A stretch of 64,000 nt of DNA from Treponema sp. (GTDB taxonomy: Bacteria; Spirochaetota; Spirochaetia; Treponematales; Treponemataceae). The DNA lies in assembly GCA_016293495.1 (NCBI GenBank), contig JAEDED010000003.1, positions 62,001 through 126,000 on the forward strand, given 5' to 3'. The position numbers and the translations under genes are program-made. Shown one piece after another: positions 17,608-26,425 of the stretch; position 1 is the stretch's first letter, and the number at the start of each line of letters is the position of its first letter. Below the pieces are notes generated by a model that made no database searches, had not been told where the DNA came from, and saw only the letters and a list, made by a program, of their open reading frames with translations.

Positions 17608-18675
17608 ATGTTATTGAAAAAATTAAAACAGAAATCACCTTTAATATATTTTATCTGTTCAAGAATTGTAACAATGGTTTTCCTCCTTTTCTTTTTGGGA
17701 TTTGCCTTGTTCGGCTTAATGGAACTTGCACCTGGTGACATTGTTGATCAGATGATGACCCAGCAGATTATGGCAAGCGCAGAAGGCGGCCCTAAGGCAG
17801 GCTCTCTGGCACAAGGTCAGCAAAATATTTTTGACGATGCACAGCTTGCAAAAACTAGAGAAGAACTCGGTCTTGATAAACCGTTTTATGTTCAGTATTT
17901 CAGATGGTTAAAACGAGTAATTGTTGATCATGATTTAGGTGTCAGCCTTATTTCAAGAGCGCCTGTAAGTTTTCTGCTTGGTTCCAGATTGATGAATACT
18001 CTTATACTTAATCTCATTTCACTTGTATTCATAACGCTTTTTTCATTTATTCTCGGCGTTTATTTTTCAAGTAAAGCTGGAACCCGACTCGATGTAGGTG
18101 CAACTTTTTTTGCACTGTTCTTTCACGCATTCCCAGGAATCCTGCTTTTAATTCTCCTTCAGCTGTTCGCATCAATTACAGGACTTTTCCCTGTTACTGC
18201 ATATCCTGATTTTCCGTACAGTGAAGCGCCGCTTAAGTTTACCTTCAGTTATATGCATCACATCTTCCTTCCGTTGTTCTGTTCTTTCCTCGGTGGAGTC
18301 GGCGGAACAATGAGAACTATTCGTGCAACAATGCTGGACCAGATGGGTATGCCGTACATTTTTGCTCTCCGTGCCCGCGGAATTTCTGAGAAGCGAGTAT
18401 TCCTTAATCATGCTTTCCGTAACACTATAAATCCTTATATCACAGGAAGCGCAAATCTTCTTGCTTCACTTTTCGGCGGTTCCTTGATTCTTGAAATTAT
18501 TTTTGCTTATCCGGGAGTAGGACGCCTTACTTACGAAGCAGTCCTTCAGCAGGATATAAATCTTGTTCTTGCAAACAGTATGTTCCTTTCAGCGCTTGTT
18601 CTTGCAGGAATGCTGATTTCTGACATCCTTCTTGCTTTTGTTGATCCTCGAATCCGATACGGTGCTGAGAAGTAG
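17608..18675 (+). CDS. oppB: Peptide ABC transporter permease (OppB family)
   Basis: A 355-residue inner-membrane permease with about six helices: one near the N-terminus (MVFLLFFLGFALFGLM), then a periplasmic region of about 85 residues and the transport core with the EAA loop, ARGISEKRVFLNHAFRNTINPYI, which docks on the ATPase. ELAPGDIV after helix 1 is typical of OppB/DppB. AGGAG precedes the ATG. It lies between oppA and the fused oppC-oppD gene. Confidence 0.93.
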   Translation: MLLKKLKQKSPLIYFICSRIVTMVFLLFFLGFALFGLMELAPGDIVDQMMTQQIMASAEGGPKAGSLAQGQQNIFDDAQLAKTREELGLDKPFYVQYFRWLKRVIVDHDLGVSLISRAPVSFLLGSRLMNTLILNLISLVFITLFSFILGVYFSSKAGTRLDVGATFFALFFHAFPGILLLILLQLFASITGLFPVTAYPDFPYSEAPLKFTFSYMHHIFLPLFCSFLGGVGGTMRTIRATMLDQMGMPYIFALRARGISEKRVFLNHAFRNTINPYITGSANLLASLFGGSLILEIIFAYPGVGRLTYEAVLQQDINLVLANSMFLSALVLAGMLISDILLAFVDPRIRYGAEK

Positions 18676-18684
18676 GAGGAAATT

Positions 18685-20661
18685 ATGAAGAACGAATTAA
18701 ATTACATTAAACGAAAACCGATTGCATTTGCATCATTAATTATTCTCGCTGTTCTTTATCTGTTTATGATTTTTGCAGAATTTATTTCTCCATACACTCC
18801 GACTAAAACTTTTGAAGAAAATACATTTCACCCTGCAAATGTAAAAATTACATCTCAGGGATTAAGAGTTCAGGAAGCTGAAGTTTTAAATCGGGTTACA
18901 TGGGAATATGCATACGTCAAAGGTGAAAGTCATAAATTAAAATTTTTTGTACACGGGGAACCTTATAAGCTTCTTGGCTTTATTAATACTGACATTCATT
19001 TGTTTGGTACAGAAGCTGATGCAGACGGAAATATTTATCCGGCCTATCTTTTTGGTGCAGATAATTTAGGTCGTGATATGTTCTCCCGTATGATTTACGG
19101 AAGCCGTATTTCGTTAACCATTGGTTTTGTCGCTACTGCAATTTCTCTTCTGCTTGCAGTAATTCTTGGTGGTCTTGCAGGCTTCTTTGGCGGAAAGACT
19201 GACTGGACTATAATGCGTTTTGCAGAATTTTTTATGCTCATACCTGGATTGTATCTGATACTTTTTCTCCGTTCGATATTGAACTCAAAAATGGACAGCG
19301 GAACTTCTTATATGATCATCACTTTGATTCTTGCACTGGTCGGATGGCCAGGAACTGCAAGAACCCTTCGCGGTATGATTCATGCAATCAAGCGTGAGGA
19401 ATTTGTAATGAATGCGCAGCTTGAAGGTATTCCTTCACTTGTAATAATTTTCAAATACATCATTCCGCAGATTACAAGCCTTTTAATTGTAAGTACAACT
19501 CTCAGTATTCCTGGATTCATCATGAGTGAAACAACACTTTCGTACATCGGACTTGGTATTGCAGATCCTGCCGTAAGCTGGGGTTCGATGATTAACCGTG
19601 AAATTTCAACATTGAGCAATCTTTCGCGTTATCCATGGCTTTTGATGCCGGTCTGGCTTCTTCTTATTGTAACACTTGCCTTCAACTTTCTCGGTGACGC
19701 CCTTCGTGATTACTACGACCCTTACCATGCAATTTTTCCAAGTTATAAACACTGGTTCAAAAAAAATAAAAAGCGCAGTGAAAATTCCCTTAACGAAAAT
19801 GAATCAAAAGCACTGTCGGTTGACGAAGACGTTTTACTTTCAATGCAGAACGTTGCCGTTGATTTTGTAATTCACACAAACAAAGGTGAAGAAACAATTC
19901 ATGCGGTTAAAGGAATTTCTTACGACGTCAAAAAGGGAGAAATACTCGGTATTGTTGGTGAATCAGGTTCAGGTAAATCTGTAAGTACTACGGCAATTCC
20001 CGGACTTCTTCCTAAAAATGCAATCCGCAAAGGGCACATTGTTTTTGACGGCGTTGATATGACAGAACTTTCTCAGAATCAGCTCCGGGAATTTCGCGGT
20101 AGAAAAATCGGTTTGATTTTCCAGGAGCCAGGAAGGTCTTTTGATCCGCTGCAGAATATGGGCAGTGTATTCCTTGAAGTTTTCAGAAATATGGATCCAG
20201 ATATTTCAAAAGAAGCTGCCTTTGAAAAAGCTGAAAAACTTCTTGAAGAAGTCGGTTTACCTGATCCAAAAAAACGTCTTCAGAATTTTCCTCATCAGTT
20301 CTCAGGCGGTCAACTTCAGAGAATCGGAATTGCTCTGGCACTGGCACAGGGTTGTTCACTTTTAATTGCAGATGAACCGACAACTGCGCTTGATGTCACA
20401 ATTTCAATGCAGATTGTAGGTCTGCTCCAGGAACTTCGAAAGACAAGAAAGCTTTCGATTATATTTATCAGTCACGATATCGATCTTGTTTCAAATATTT
20501 CAGACCGCATTGTTGTCATGCATAATGGAATTATTGAAGAGCAGGGAGATGCTGAAGAAGTATTTAATAACCCGCAGGCAGAATATACAAAGCATCTTCT
20601 TTCTACAAGACCACGTTTTGGCCAGCATTATACAACTCAGCGTGCAGGAGAATCAAAATGA
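18685..20661 (+). CDS. Fused peptide ABC transporter permease-ATPase (OppC-OppD)
   Basis: A 658-residue fusion of two normally separate subunits. Residues 1-350 are an OppC-type permease: first helix 14-33, periplasmic loop, GADNLGRDMFSR near 124-135, core helices and an EAA loop about 230-260. A charged linker (about 355-385) joins it to an OppD-type ATPase: Walker A GESGSGKS 425-432, Q-loop Q480, signature FSGGQ 539-543, Walker B and catalytic Glu in LLIADEP 559-565, switch His in ISHD. The frame is continuous; no internal start with a ribosome site is seen. It overlaps oppF by 4 bases. Confidence 0.9.
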   Translation: MKNELNYIKRKPIAFASLIILAVLYLFMIFAEFISPYTPTKTFEENTFHPANVKITSQGLRVQEAEVLNRVTWEYAYVKGESHKLKFFVHGEPYKLLGFINTDIHLFGTEADADGNIYPAYLFGADNLGRDMFSRMIYGSRISLTIGFVATAISLLLAVILGGLAGFFGGKTDWTIMRFAEFFMLIPGLYLILFLRSILNSKMDSGTSYMIITLILALVGWPGTARTLRGMIHAIKREEFVMNAQLEGIPSLVIIFKYIIPQITSLLIVSTTLSIPGFIMSETTLSYIGLGIADPAVSWGSMINREISTLSNLSRYPWLLMPVWLLLIVTLAFNFLGDALRDYYDPYHAIFPSYKHWFKKNKKRSENSLNENESKALSVDEDVLLSMQNVAVDFVIHTNKGEETIHAVKGISYDVKKGEILGIVGESGSGKSVSTTAIPGLLPKNAIRKGHIVFDGVDMTELSQNQLREFRGRKIGLIFQEPGRSFDPLQNMGSVFLEVFRNMDPDISKEAAFEKAEKLLEEVGLPDPKKRLQNFPHQFSGGQLQRIGIALALAQGCSLLIADEPTTALDVTISMQIVGLLQELRKTRKLSIIFISHDIDLVSNISDRIVVMHNGIIEEQGDAEEVFNNPQAEYTKHLLSTRPRFGQHYTTQRAGESK

Positions 20662-21638
20662 GTAAAGATAAAGAAAATAAACAGCCTCTTATTGAAATAA
20701 AAAATCTCTGCAAAAGTTTTGATCTTCAGGCAGGTTTCTTTTCAAAAAAAGATAAAAATGTTTTTGCCGTTAATAATGTTACCTTCAATATTAATAAAGG
20801 TGAAACATACGGAATCGTTGGTGAATCAGGCTGTGGAAAAACAACTACCGCACGCCTTCTTATTAAAATGTATAAGGCAACGAGCGGCAGTATTGTTTTT
20901 TATGACGAAGACGGAAAATCTTTTGATATTGCTAAATTGAATAAAGCCCAGACTAAAGTTTACCAGGAAAAGGTTAAATACATTTTTCAGGATCCGGCCC
21001 GTTCAATGAATCCGCGAATGAATGTTCTTACCGTCATGACTGACGGGCTAAAATATTCCTCGAAAAAATTATCAAAACAGCAGATTTATGAACTTGCAAA
21101 AAAGTCGATTGTTGATGTCGGATTAAAAGAAGAAGATCTGTTAAAACGTCCTACAGATTTTTCAGGCGGCCAGCGACAGAGAATTTCGATTGCAAGAGGC
21201 TTGATTCTTGAACCTTCACTTTTAATCTGCGATGAAGTTGTATCTGCGCTTGATGTTTCGATTCAGGCGCAGGTTTTAAATCTTCTTTCTGATTTAAGAA
21301 AAGAGCGCGGACTTTCTTTTATGTTTATCACACATGATCTTAAAGTAGCCTGTTTTTTCTGTGATAAGATTGGAGTAATGTACCGCGGCGTTTTGGTAGA
21401 AGAAGCACCTGCTGCAACTTTATATAAAGATGCAGTTCATCCATATACAAAACTTTTATTTGAAGCAGCAACAGGAAAAGCTTCTGCTTCCACTGTTGAA
21501 GTTAAAACAACACTTGAAAAAGAAAACGGATGTCCTTTTGCACACCGTTGTCCTAAAGCTACAGAAAAATGTTTTTCTTCGTGCCCTGATTTTTCTCAGA
21601 TAACTGATGAACATAAAGTTCGCTGCTGGAATCAATAA
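20658..21638 (+). CDS. oppF: Peptide ABC transporter ATP-binding protein (OppF family)
   Basis: A 326-residue ATPase, partner of the OppD half of the fused subunit. Walker A GESGCGKTT, Q-loop FQDPARSMNPRM, signature FSGGQRQRISIA, Walker B LLICDEVVSALD and switch THD are intact. The C-terminal oligopeptide/dipeptide domain is cysteine-rich (CPFAHRCPKATEKC, SSCPDF, VRCW); in some dipeptide importers these cysteines carry an iron-sulfur cluster, plausible here but unproven. The start overlaps the fused gene's stop (ATGA), preceded by AGGAG. Confidence 0.95.
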   Translation: MSKDKENKQPLIEIKNLCKSFDLQAGFFSKKDKNVFAVNNVTFNINKGETYGIVGESGCGKTTTARLLIKMYKATSGSIVFYDEDGKSFDIAKLNKAQTKVYQEKVKYIFQDPARSMNPRMNVLTVMTDGLKYSSKKLSKQQIYELAKKSIVDVGLKEEDLLKRPTDFSGGQRQRISIARGLILEPSLLICDEVVSALDVSIQAQVLNLLSDLRKERGLSFMFITHDLKVACFFCDKIGVMYRGVLVEEAPAATLYKDAVHPYTKLLFEAATGKASASTVEVKTTLEKENGCPFAHRCPKATEKCFSSCPDFSQITDEHKVRCWNQ

Positions 21639-21653
21639 GACATAATCTAAACT

Positions 21654-21682
21654 TTGACAATTATAAGAAAAAGGAATACTAT
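21654..21682 (+). promoter_or_regulatory. Near-consensus promoter of the TrpR-like gene, leaderless arrangement
   Basis: TTGACA (21654-21659), 17 bases, TACTAT (21677-21682), then 6 bases to the ATG at 21689. It is the best-matched promoter in the window and the clearest leaderless case. Confidence 0.7.
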
Positions 21683-21688
21683 ATTACT

Positions 21689-21988
21689 ATGAAAAATAAC
21701 AATACAGAAATTAAGAATACATCATTCGATGAGCTCGTAAAAATATTTACTGATATTCATGATGAAGATTTTATGAAAAACTTTATGGAGTGTCTTTTTA
21801 CACCTGCTGAACGTGAAGATTTTGCAAACCGCTGGACATTGGTCAAAGAAATTGACAAGGGTACAACTCAGCGCGAAATTGCTAAAAACTTCAATATGTC
21901 TTTGTGTAAAATTACGAGGGGTTCAAAGGAACTTAATAAAGAAGACAGTGCTTTTAAAAAAGTACTTGAAATGTATAAAAATAAATAA
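21689..21988 (+). CDS. TrpR/YerC-YecD family DNA-binding regulator
   Basis: A 99-residue, all-helical regulator. LFTPAEREDFANRWTLVKEIDKGTTQREIAKNFNMSLCKITRGSKEL matches the TrpR helix-turn-helix region, whose recognition part ends in ITRGS. TrpR binds tryptophan and represses biosynthesis and uptake genes; relatives without that role exist. No trp gene is nearby; the neighbour is the opp operon, ending 50 bases upstream on the same strand. It has its own promoter and shares a terminator with the convergent ankyrin gene. Confidence 0.8.
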   Translation: MKNNNTEIKNTSFDELVKIFTDIHDEDFMKNFMECLFTPAEREDFANRWTLVKEIDKGTTQREIAKNFNMSLCKITRGSKELNKEDSAFKKVLEMYKNK

Positions 21989-22012
21989 TTATTTTCTTTC
22001 GTATAATAAAAC

Positions 22013-22040
22013 GGGCTGTCTTTCGACAGCCCTTAATTTT
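22013..22040. terminator. Bidirectional Rho-independent terminator
   Basis: GGGCTGTC, loop TTTC, GACAGCCC, followed on the plus strand by TTAATTTTTT and on the minus strand by GTTTTATTAT. It serves the TrpR-like gene and the convergent ankyrin gene, whose stop is adjacent. Confidence 0.85.
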
Positions 22041-24788
22041 TTATTTCAATAATTCTGCAATCTTAGGATGTTTCCAGTTGACAGCTGTCTGGTAAGGTGT
22101 TTCACCAGCAAGGTTTTTAACATTCTTATTAAGATTGAATTTCAAAAGTCTTTTAACTGTATCTTCATCTGCATATCGTGCAGCGTAGTGAAGAATTGTA
22201 TTTCCTTTGATATCGCTCTTGTCTGCAGAATACTTAACAATGTAACCAAGCATTTCTGTATTTTTTTCTTTGAATGCGAGGGTAAGAACTGTTTCGCCGC
22301 GATTGTTGATTTCTGCAAAAGGTAATGCACCGTTTTCAAGAAGTGTGTTTGCTGCATCGGTTTCGTTGTTGATTACGGCAAGTGCAAGCGGTGTATAGCC
22401 TGATGAGTTTCTTGTGTCAAACGGATATCCTTTCTTGATAAGTGAAGAAAGAATTTTAGAACCGGATTTTGCAGATACAGCAATGTGAATCGGTGTATTA
22501 CCGTCTGAGTCTGTGATATTAATATCGTTTCCAAGAACTGCATTCATGATAGATGCTTTTTTCTTGAATGAAATTGAAAGAGGAGTTTTTCCTTCTTTAT
22601 CACGACTTAACGGATTGCTTTTCTTGCTGAGTATCTGGATAATTTCAAGATTTTCAGTTTCGACTGCTTCATGGAATGGAGTACGTCCGTTCATATCCTG
22701 AATTTGTGGATTAGCACCATTGGTGAGAAGAAGAGAAACCATCTTGCTCTGTCCACCCTTAATTCCATCTACGAGAGCAGTACGTCCCTGACTGTCATAA
22801 ATGTTAGGACTTGCACCTTTAGAAAGGAGAAGGGCAGCCATGTCGTAATTTCCTTCAATTGCAGCTTCTGCAAGAGGTGTCTTTCCTGCAATATTAGGTT
22901 TGTCAGGATCAATTCCAAGATCAATAAGAGTAGCAGCGCTTTTAAGAGCATTCCATCTTACTGCAGTATGCAATGGATTTGAACCGAGATTATCTCTTGC
23001 ATTTATATCAGCACCTTTTGAAATCAAAGTTTTAATGATTGCTACATCATCACTCTTTGCAGCACTGAACAATGGTGTCTGTCCGTTTGCATTCTTTGCA
23101 TTGATTACTGCACCTTTCTGAACAAGATATTCAACTGATTTAATAAGGTTCCATTCTGCACAATAATGCAAAGCTGTGTTTCCAGAACCGTCAGAGGCCA
23201 TGATTGTTTTTGAATTAATAAGCCAGTCATTTTTTGCAGTTGTAAGTGCAAGTTTCAAAGGAGAAACATCCTGTGTGTTTGCAGAGAAAATGTTGGCATC
23301 ATTTTCAAGCAGAAGAACTCCAATTTCTTTCATGTTGTCTTTTACTGCATAATACAAAGCAGAATTACCTTCACGGTTTCTGGCATTTATATTGCTTCCA
23401 AGAGTAATCAGGTATTTAATTTTACTGATGCTTGCCTTCATTTTGATTGCAATAAGAAGTGGAGTGTTTCCTTCTGAATCAACTGAATTAATAGTTGAGG
23501 AATTAATAAGGGATTCGAAAAGTCCGTCATTTGCCATGAGAACTCTTGTATACGGAGTTACGTGATTTGAATCTTCTGCATGAATATCAGCACCATGATT
23601 TACATAAAATTCAATCTGACTTTTAAGATTATGTTCAATTGCAGTTGCAAGAGCTGTGTTACCTTTTTTGTTTCTGATATTTACATCAGCGCCTGCATTG
23701 AAAAGTATTTCAAGAACATCGCAGTCAAGATTGATCATTGCAGCAGTATGAAGAATTGTATCACCGAACATATCCTTGTGATTCAGATCTGCTCTGTAAT
23801 CAATAAGCAGTTTATAAATATCAAGACGCTGTTCTTCCGGAATGATGAGAAGAAGAGGTGTCTTGCAGAGACTGTCCTGAGAATTTACTTTTGCATTTGC
23901 TTCAAGAAGATCTCTTGCAATTTCTGTACGACCGTAACGGCATGCTTCGTGAAGTGGTGTAGATCCGTTAATATCCTGGGCTTCTGTATCTGCACCGTTT
24001 TCAAGAAGGAATTTTGCAAAACCTCTGTGGTTATAAATAGTCGCAAGATGAAGAGGAGTCTGACCATCCTGCATTGTTAAAGAATAATTTCTTGAAAGAA
24101 CAGCATCTTCAAAATAACTTGTTTTTCCGCCGACTTCTCTTGCACCTGCAATAAGAAGATTGTTAGCCATTCTTGCATTGATTTCTGATGAAGGATCTGA
24201 TAATGCAATTGCAAGTGGAGTAATGTTATTTTTATCAGCAACGTCTATGTTAAGATTTTTCTTCAATGCATATTCAAGTGCCTTTTCGTTTTTAGTTTTA
24301 ACAAAATGATGAATGATTGTTCCACCGTCTTCATTTCTAAGCTCTGCAGTATTTTCATTAATTATCAGCTCATAGTACATTTCATTTTTTTCGAGAGCTT
24401 TTTCAAGTGCTGTAATACCTTCAGAGTCTTCAACAAAAACATTAGCCTTTGCTCTTGTTAATGCACGAACGCTTTCATAGCAGTCATGCTCAACGGCGAT
24501 CATGAGAGGAGTCTGGTTATCATAATTTTTGATTTCTTTGTTTGCACCTTTTATGATAAGAAAATTTACAAGATCTTCATCATTCATAATTGCTGCAGCA
24601 TGAAGAACAGTATTTCCATCTTCATCCTGTTCGTTGATGTCAGATTTTGTAATAAAGAAACTCTTGGCCTCATCTGTTTTTCCCTGTCTGATCAGGCTTT
24701 GAATTGAAACAGAATTTGGGTTGGTCGTTTTACAACCGGCCATTAAAAGAATTAGTGCACAGAAAAAAAGAAAAGTAATTTTTTTCAT
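22041..24788 (-). CDS. Large ankyrin-repeat lipoprotein
   Basis: A 915-residue protein built almost entirely of ankyrin repeats, roughly 25 copies of a 33-residue unit with the signature DxxGNTPLHxA and LLxxGAxxN. The lipoprotein signal peptide ends in LMAGC (Cys 19), so the solenoid should be displayed outside the inner membrane or on the outer membrane. Ankyrin stacks bind proteins; the partner is unknown. Repeats degenerate toward residues 380-500 but remain in register. GGGAGG precedes the ATG. It is transcribed alone and divergently from the J-domain gene. Confidence 0.9.
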   Translation of the reverse strand: MKKITFLFFCALILLMAGCKTTNPNSVSIQSLIRQGKTDEAKSFFITKSDINEQDEDGNTVLHAAAIMNDEDLVNFLIIKGANKEIKNYDNQTPLMIAVEHDCYESVRALTRAKANVFVEDSEGITALEKALEKNEMYYELIINENTAELRNEDGGTIIHHFVKTKNEKALEYALKKNLNIDVADKNNITPLAIALSDPSSEINARMANNLLIAGAREVGGKTSYFEDAVLSRNYSLTMQDGQTPLHLATIYNHRGFAKFLLENGADTEAQDINGSTPLHEACRYGRTEIARDLLEANAKVNSQDSLCKTPLLLIIPEEQRLDIYKLLIDYRADLNHKDMFGDTILHTAAMINLDCDVLEILFNAGADVNIRNKKGNTALATAIEHNLKSQIEFYVNHGADIHAEDSNHVTPYTRVLMANDGLFESLINSSTINSVDSEGNTPLLIAIKMKASISKIKYLITLGSNINARNREGNSALYYAVKDNMKEIGVLLLENDANIFSANTQDVSPLKLALTTAKNDWLINSKTIMASDGSGNTALHYCAEWNLIKSVEYLVQKGAVINAKNANGQTPLFSAAKSDDVAIIKTLISKGADINARDNLGSNPLHTAVRWNALKSAATLIDLGIDPDKPNIAGKTPLAEAAIEGNYDMAALLLSKGASPNIYDSQGRTALVDGIKGGQSKMVSLLLTNGANPQIQDMNGRTPFHEAVETENLEIIQILSKKSNPLSRDKEGKTPLSISFKKKASIMNAVLGNDINITDSDGNTPIHIAVSAKSGSKILSSLIKKGYPFDTRNSSGYTPLALAVINNETDAANTLLENGALPFAEINNRGETVLTLAFKEKNTEMLGYIVKYSADKSDIKGNTILHYAARYADEDTVKRLLKFNLNKNVKNLAGETPYQTAVNWKHPKIAELLK

Positions 24789-24916
24789 AATGCCTCCCAG
24801 GTTTATAAAAAAAAGATTTGTATAGTTTTACGTTTAGATTATCGGAATTTTAATATTTCTTTTTAGTCCTTTTATATGGAAAGAAAATCGTAGAACTTCT
24901 TTCAATCAGAAAAAAA

Positions 24917-25044
24917 TATAATCAGTAAAAATTAAATCAGTAAAAAATCTAAACGCCAATAAAACAAAAAAAGTCACCATAAAAATATCTAAAATAATGA
25001 GAAAAGCTGTAAATGGATGTAATCATTCATTTGCAGTTTTTTTT
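24917..25044 (+). ncRNA. Possible small RNA ending at an orphan terminator
   Basis: The 292-base gap 24789-25080 lies between two divergent genes, so no plus-strand message should need terminating there. Yet a strong terminator stands at 25006-25044. TATAAT at 24917-24922 could start a transcript of about 115 bases. No good -35 is visible and there is no open frame of note. A J-domain-gene leader with attenuator is less likely, as that gene has its own -10 box downstream. Confidence 0.25.
25006..25044 (+). terminator. Orphan Rho-independent terminator
   Basis: CTGTAAATGGATG (25007-25019), loop TAAT, CATTCATTTGCAG (25024-25036): 13 pairs including two G-U, then eight T bases. It is 36 bases upstream of the J-domain gene, with no plus-strand gene before it. 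Confidence 0.75.
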
Positions 25045-25068
25045 CTTGCCCTCGCTCAGCTTATTTAT

Positions 25069-25074
25069 TATATT
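25069..25074 (+). promoter_or_regulatory. -10 box of the J-domain gene, leaderless arrangement
   Basis: TATATT ends 6 bases before the ATG at 25081 with no Shine-Dalgarno. Confidence 0.4.
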
Positions 25075-25080
25075 TAAATT

Positions 25081-25689
25081 ATGGAAGATTTGTATAAAGT
25101 CCTTGGGGTTGAAAAAACTGCCTCTCAAGATGAAATAAAAAAAGCTTACCGCAACCTTGCTTTCAAATATCATCCTGACCGCAATCAGGGAAGTAAAGAA
25201 GCAGAAGAGAAGCTTAAAGAAATAAATGCAGCATATTCGGTTTTAGGCGACTCCCAGCAGCGTTCTGCTTACGATTCCGGCCGTGTAAATTCCAATTACT
25301 CAAACCAGCAGAGTGCACAGCAGCAGTACAACGGGTATTATTACAATCCGTTTGGCGGCGGTTTTTCCGGACACGAATCAAGTGATTCTCAGAATTATTC
25401 TTCGTATGAGGAATTTTTTAAGAACTTTTATGCAAATTCAAGTAACAGCAATAATTATAAAACTTATCAGCAGTATGAATCTGAAAAGCCTTCATTTTTA
25501 ATGGGGCTTACAAATGTATTGATAGGAATGTTAGTAGCGGGACTTGGCTTTTATATGTTCAGCGCGATATGGTGGCTGATTCCTGCAGGGCCAATTTTGA
25601 GTCTTGTTGTACTTTCGACGGGAGTTTCAAGATTGCTTAGAGGCGTGAACAGAATGTTAAAATCAGTAGCCTCTAAGTTTAAGAAGTGA
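25081..25689 (+). CDS. DnaJ-domain membrane protein
   Basis: A 202-residue J-domain protein. Residues 3-65 form a complete J domain (DLYKVLGVEKTAS, HPD at 31-33, AYSVLGDSQQRSAYD), which stimulates DnaK ATPase. A Ser/Asn/Gln/Tyr-rich linker (about 70-140) replaces the Gly/Phe region, and two hydrophobic stretches (about 142-185) should anchor it in the membrane with the J domain in the cytoplasm. The zinc-finger and substrate-binding domains of DnaJ are absent, so this is a type III J protein recruiting DnaK to the membrane. It ends 5 bases from the convergent infA stop. Confidence 0.85.
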   Translation: MEDLYKVLGVEKTASQDEIKKAYRNLAFKYHPDRNQGSKEAEEKLKEINAAYSVLGDSQQRSAYDSGRVNSNYSNQQSAQQQYNGYYYNPFGGGFSGHESSDSQNYSSYEEFFKNFYANSSNSNNYKTYQQYESEKPSFLMGLTNVLIGMLVAGLGFYMFSAIWWLIPAGPILSLVVLSTGVSRLLRGVNRMLKSVASKFKK

Positions 25690-25694
25690 TCAGA

Positions 25695-25913
25695 CTATCT
25701 CTGGCGGAAAATGATTCTGCCGCGATCCAAATCGTATGGTGAAAGGGCAACTTTTACTGTGTCACCTGGAACGATTCTGATATAGTGTTTGCGCATTTTT
25801 CCTGAAATGTAAGCCATGATGATATGGCCGTTCTGCAATTCAACACGGAAAATAGTATTTGGCAATGCTTCTTTTACAATGCCTTCGACTTCGATAGCTT
25901 CTTCTTTAGCCAC
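25695..25913 (-). CDS. infA: Translation initiation factor IF-1
   Basis: A 72-residue OB-fold protein that binds the 30S A site. The family pattern is complete: EGIVKEALPNTIFRVELQNGHIIMAYISGKMRKHYIRIVPGDTVKVALSPYDL ending RGRIIFRQR. Length is exactly typical. Translation starts at a GTG (25913-25911) behind GGAGGAATT. It is divergent from the DksA-like gene. Confidence 0.97.
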   Translation of the reverse strand: MAKEEAIEVEGIVKEALPNTIFRVELQNGHIIMAYISGKMRKHYIRIVPGDTVKVALSPYDLDRGRIIFRQR

Positions 25914-26007
25914 AATTCCTCCAAAGAATATTAATCCTAAAAGAATACGAATTTTGTTGTTTTTTTCGCAATTTATGCTTATATTAGTATCTACAAATAT
26001 AACAAAA

Positions 26008-26032
26008 TTGTCAACGGGTTCTATTTTGACAA
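26008..26032. repeat. Inverted repeat between infA and the DksA-like gene
   Basis: TTGTCAA (26008-26014) and TTGACAA (26026-26032) with 11 bases between. It lies about 40 bases before the dksA-like start and includes a TTGACA that could be a -35. An operator is possible. Confidence 0.3.
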
Positions 26033-26068
26033 AAAAGGGGAATTTGTTGTCTTAACGGAGGTATTGTT

Positions 26069-26425
26069 ATGAAACAGGAATTTATCGATAAAATGAAAGG
26101 CAAGCTTCTTCAGATGCGTGCTGACATTTACGAATCTCTTGCTAAGAAAAACGAAGATTTTAAAGGACTTGTTAATGCAGTTGAATCAGGAGACGTATGT
26201 GATATCGCATCAGATGCAATCGATAGAACTATGCTCGATTCACTTGGACAGCAGGATGCTGACCGTCTCGAATTGGTAGAAAAAGCATTAAACCGCATTG
26301 CACAGGGCAAATATGGTGTTTGTTTTGTATGCGGAAAAGATATTCCTATGGCACGTCTTGAATCACTTCCATGGACTGGAATGTGTGTAGACTGCAAGAG
26401 TAAAGCAGAAAAAAGCAGCCGTTAA
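26069..26425 (+). CDS. DksA/TraR-type zinc-finger transcription factor
   Basis: A 118-residue DksA-family protein, which binds the secondary channel of RNA polymerase and modulates promoter response to ppGpp and growth. A helical N-terminus with the tip motif DVCDIA (D42, D45, A47, the DxxDxA pattern needed for DksA activity) is followed by a four-cysteine zinc finger (C85, C88, C106, C109). It is shorter than E. coli DksA (151) but complete. ACGGAGGT is a strong ribosome site. Confidence 0.88.
   Translation: MKQEFIDKMKGKLLQMRADIYESLAKKNEDFKGLVNAVESGDVCDIASDAIDRTMLDSLGQQDADRLELVEKALNRIAQGKYGVCFVCGKDIPMARLESLPWTGMCVDCKSKAEKSSR

Noticed and set aside
18685..20661. OppC-OppD fusion as a sequencing frameshift artefact
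   Set aside because: The frame is continuous, the linker is a plausible charged sequence and both domains are complete; no internal ribosome site or stop is disturbed.
22041..24788. CRISPR-like or tandem DNA repeats in the ankyrin gene
   Set aside because: The periodicity is at protein level with a 99-base unit and diverged DNA; no conserved repeat with unique spacers.
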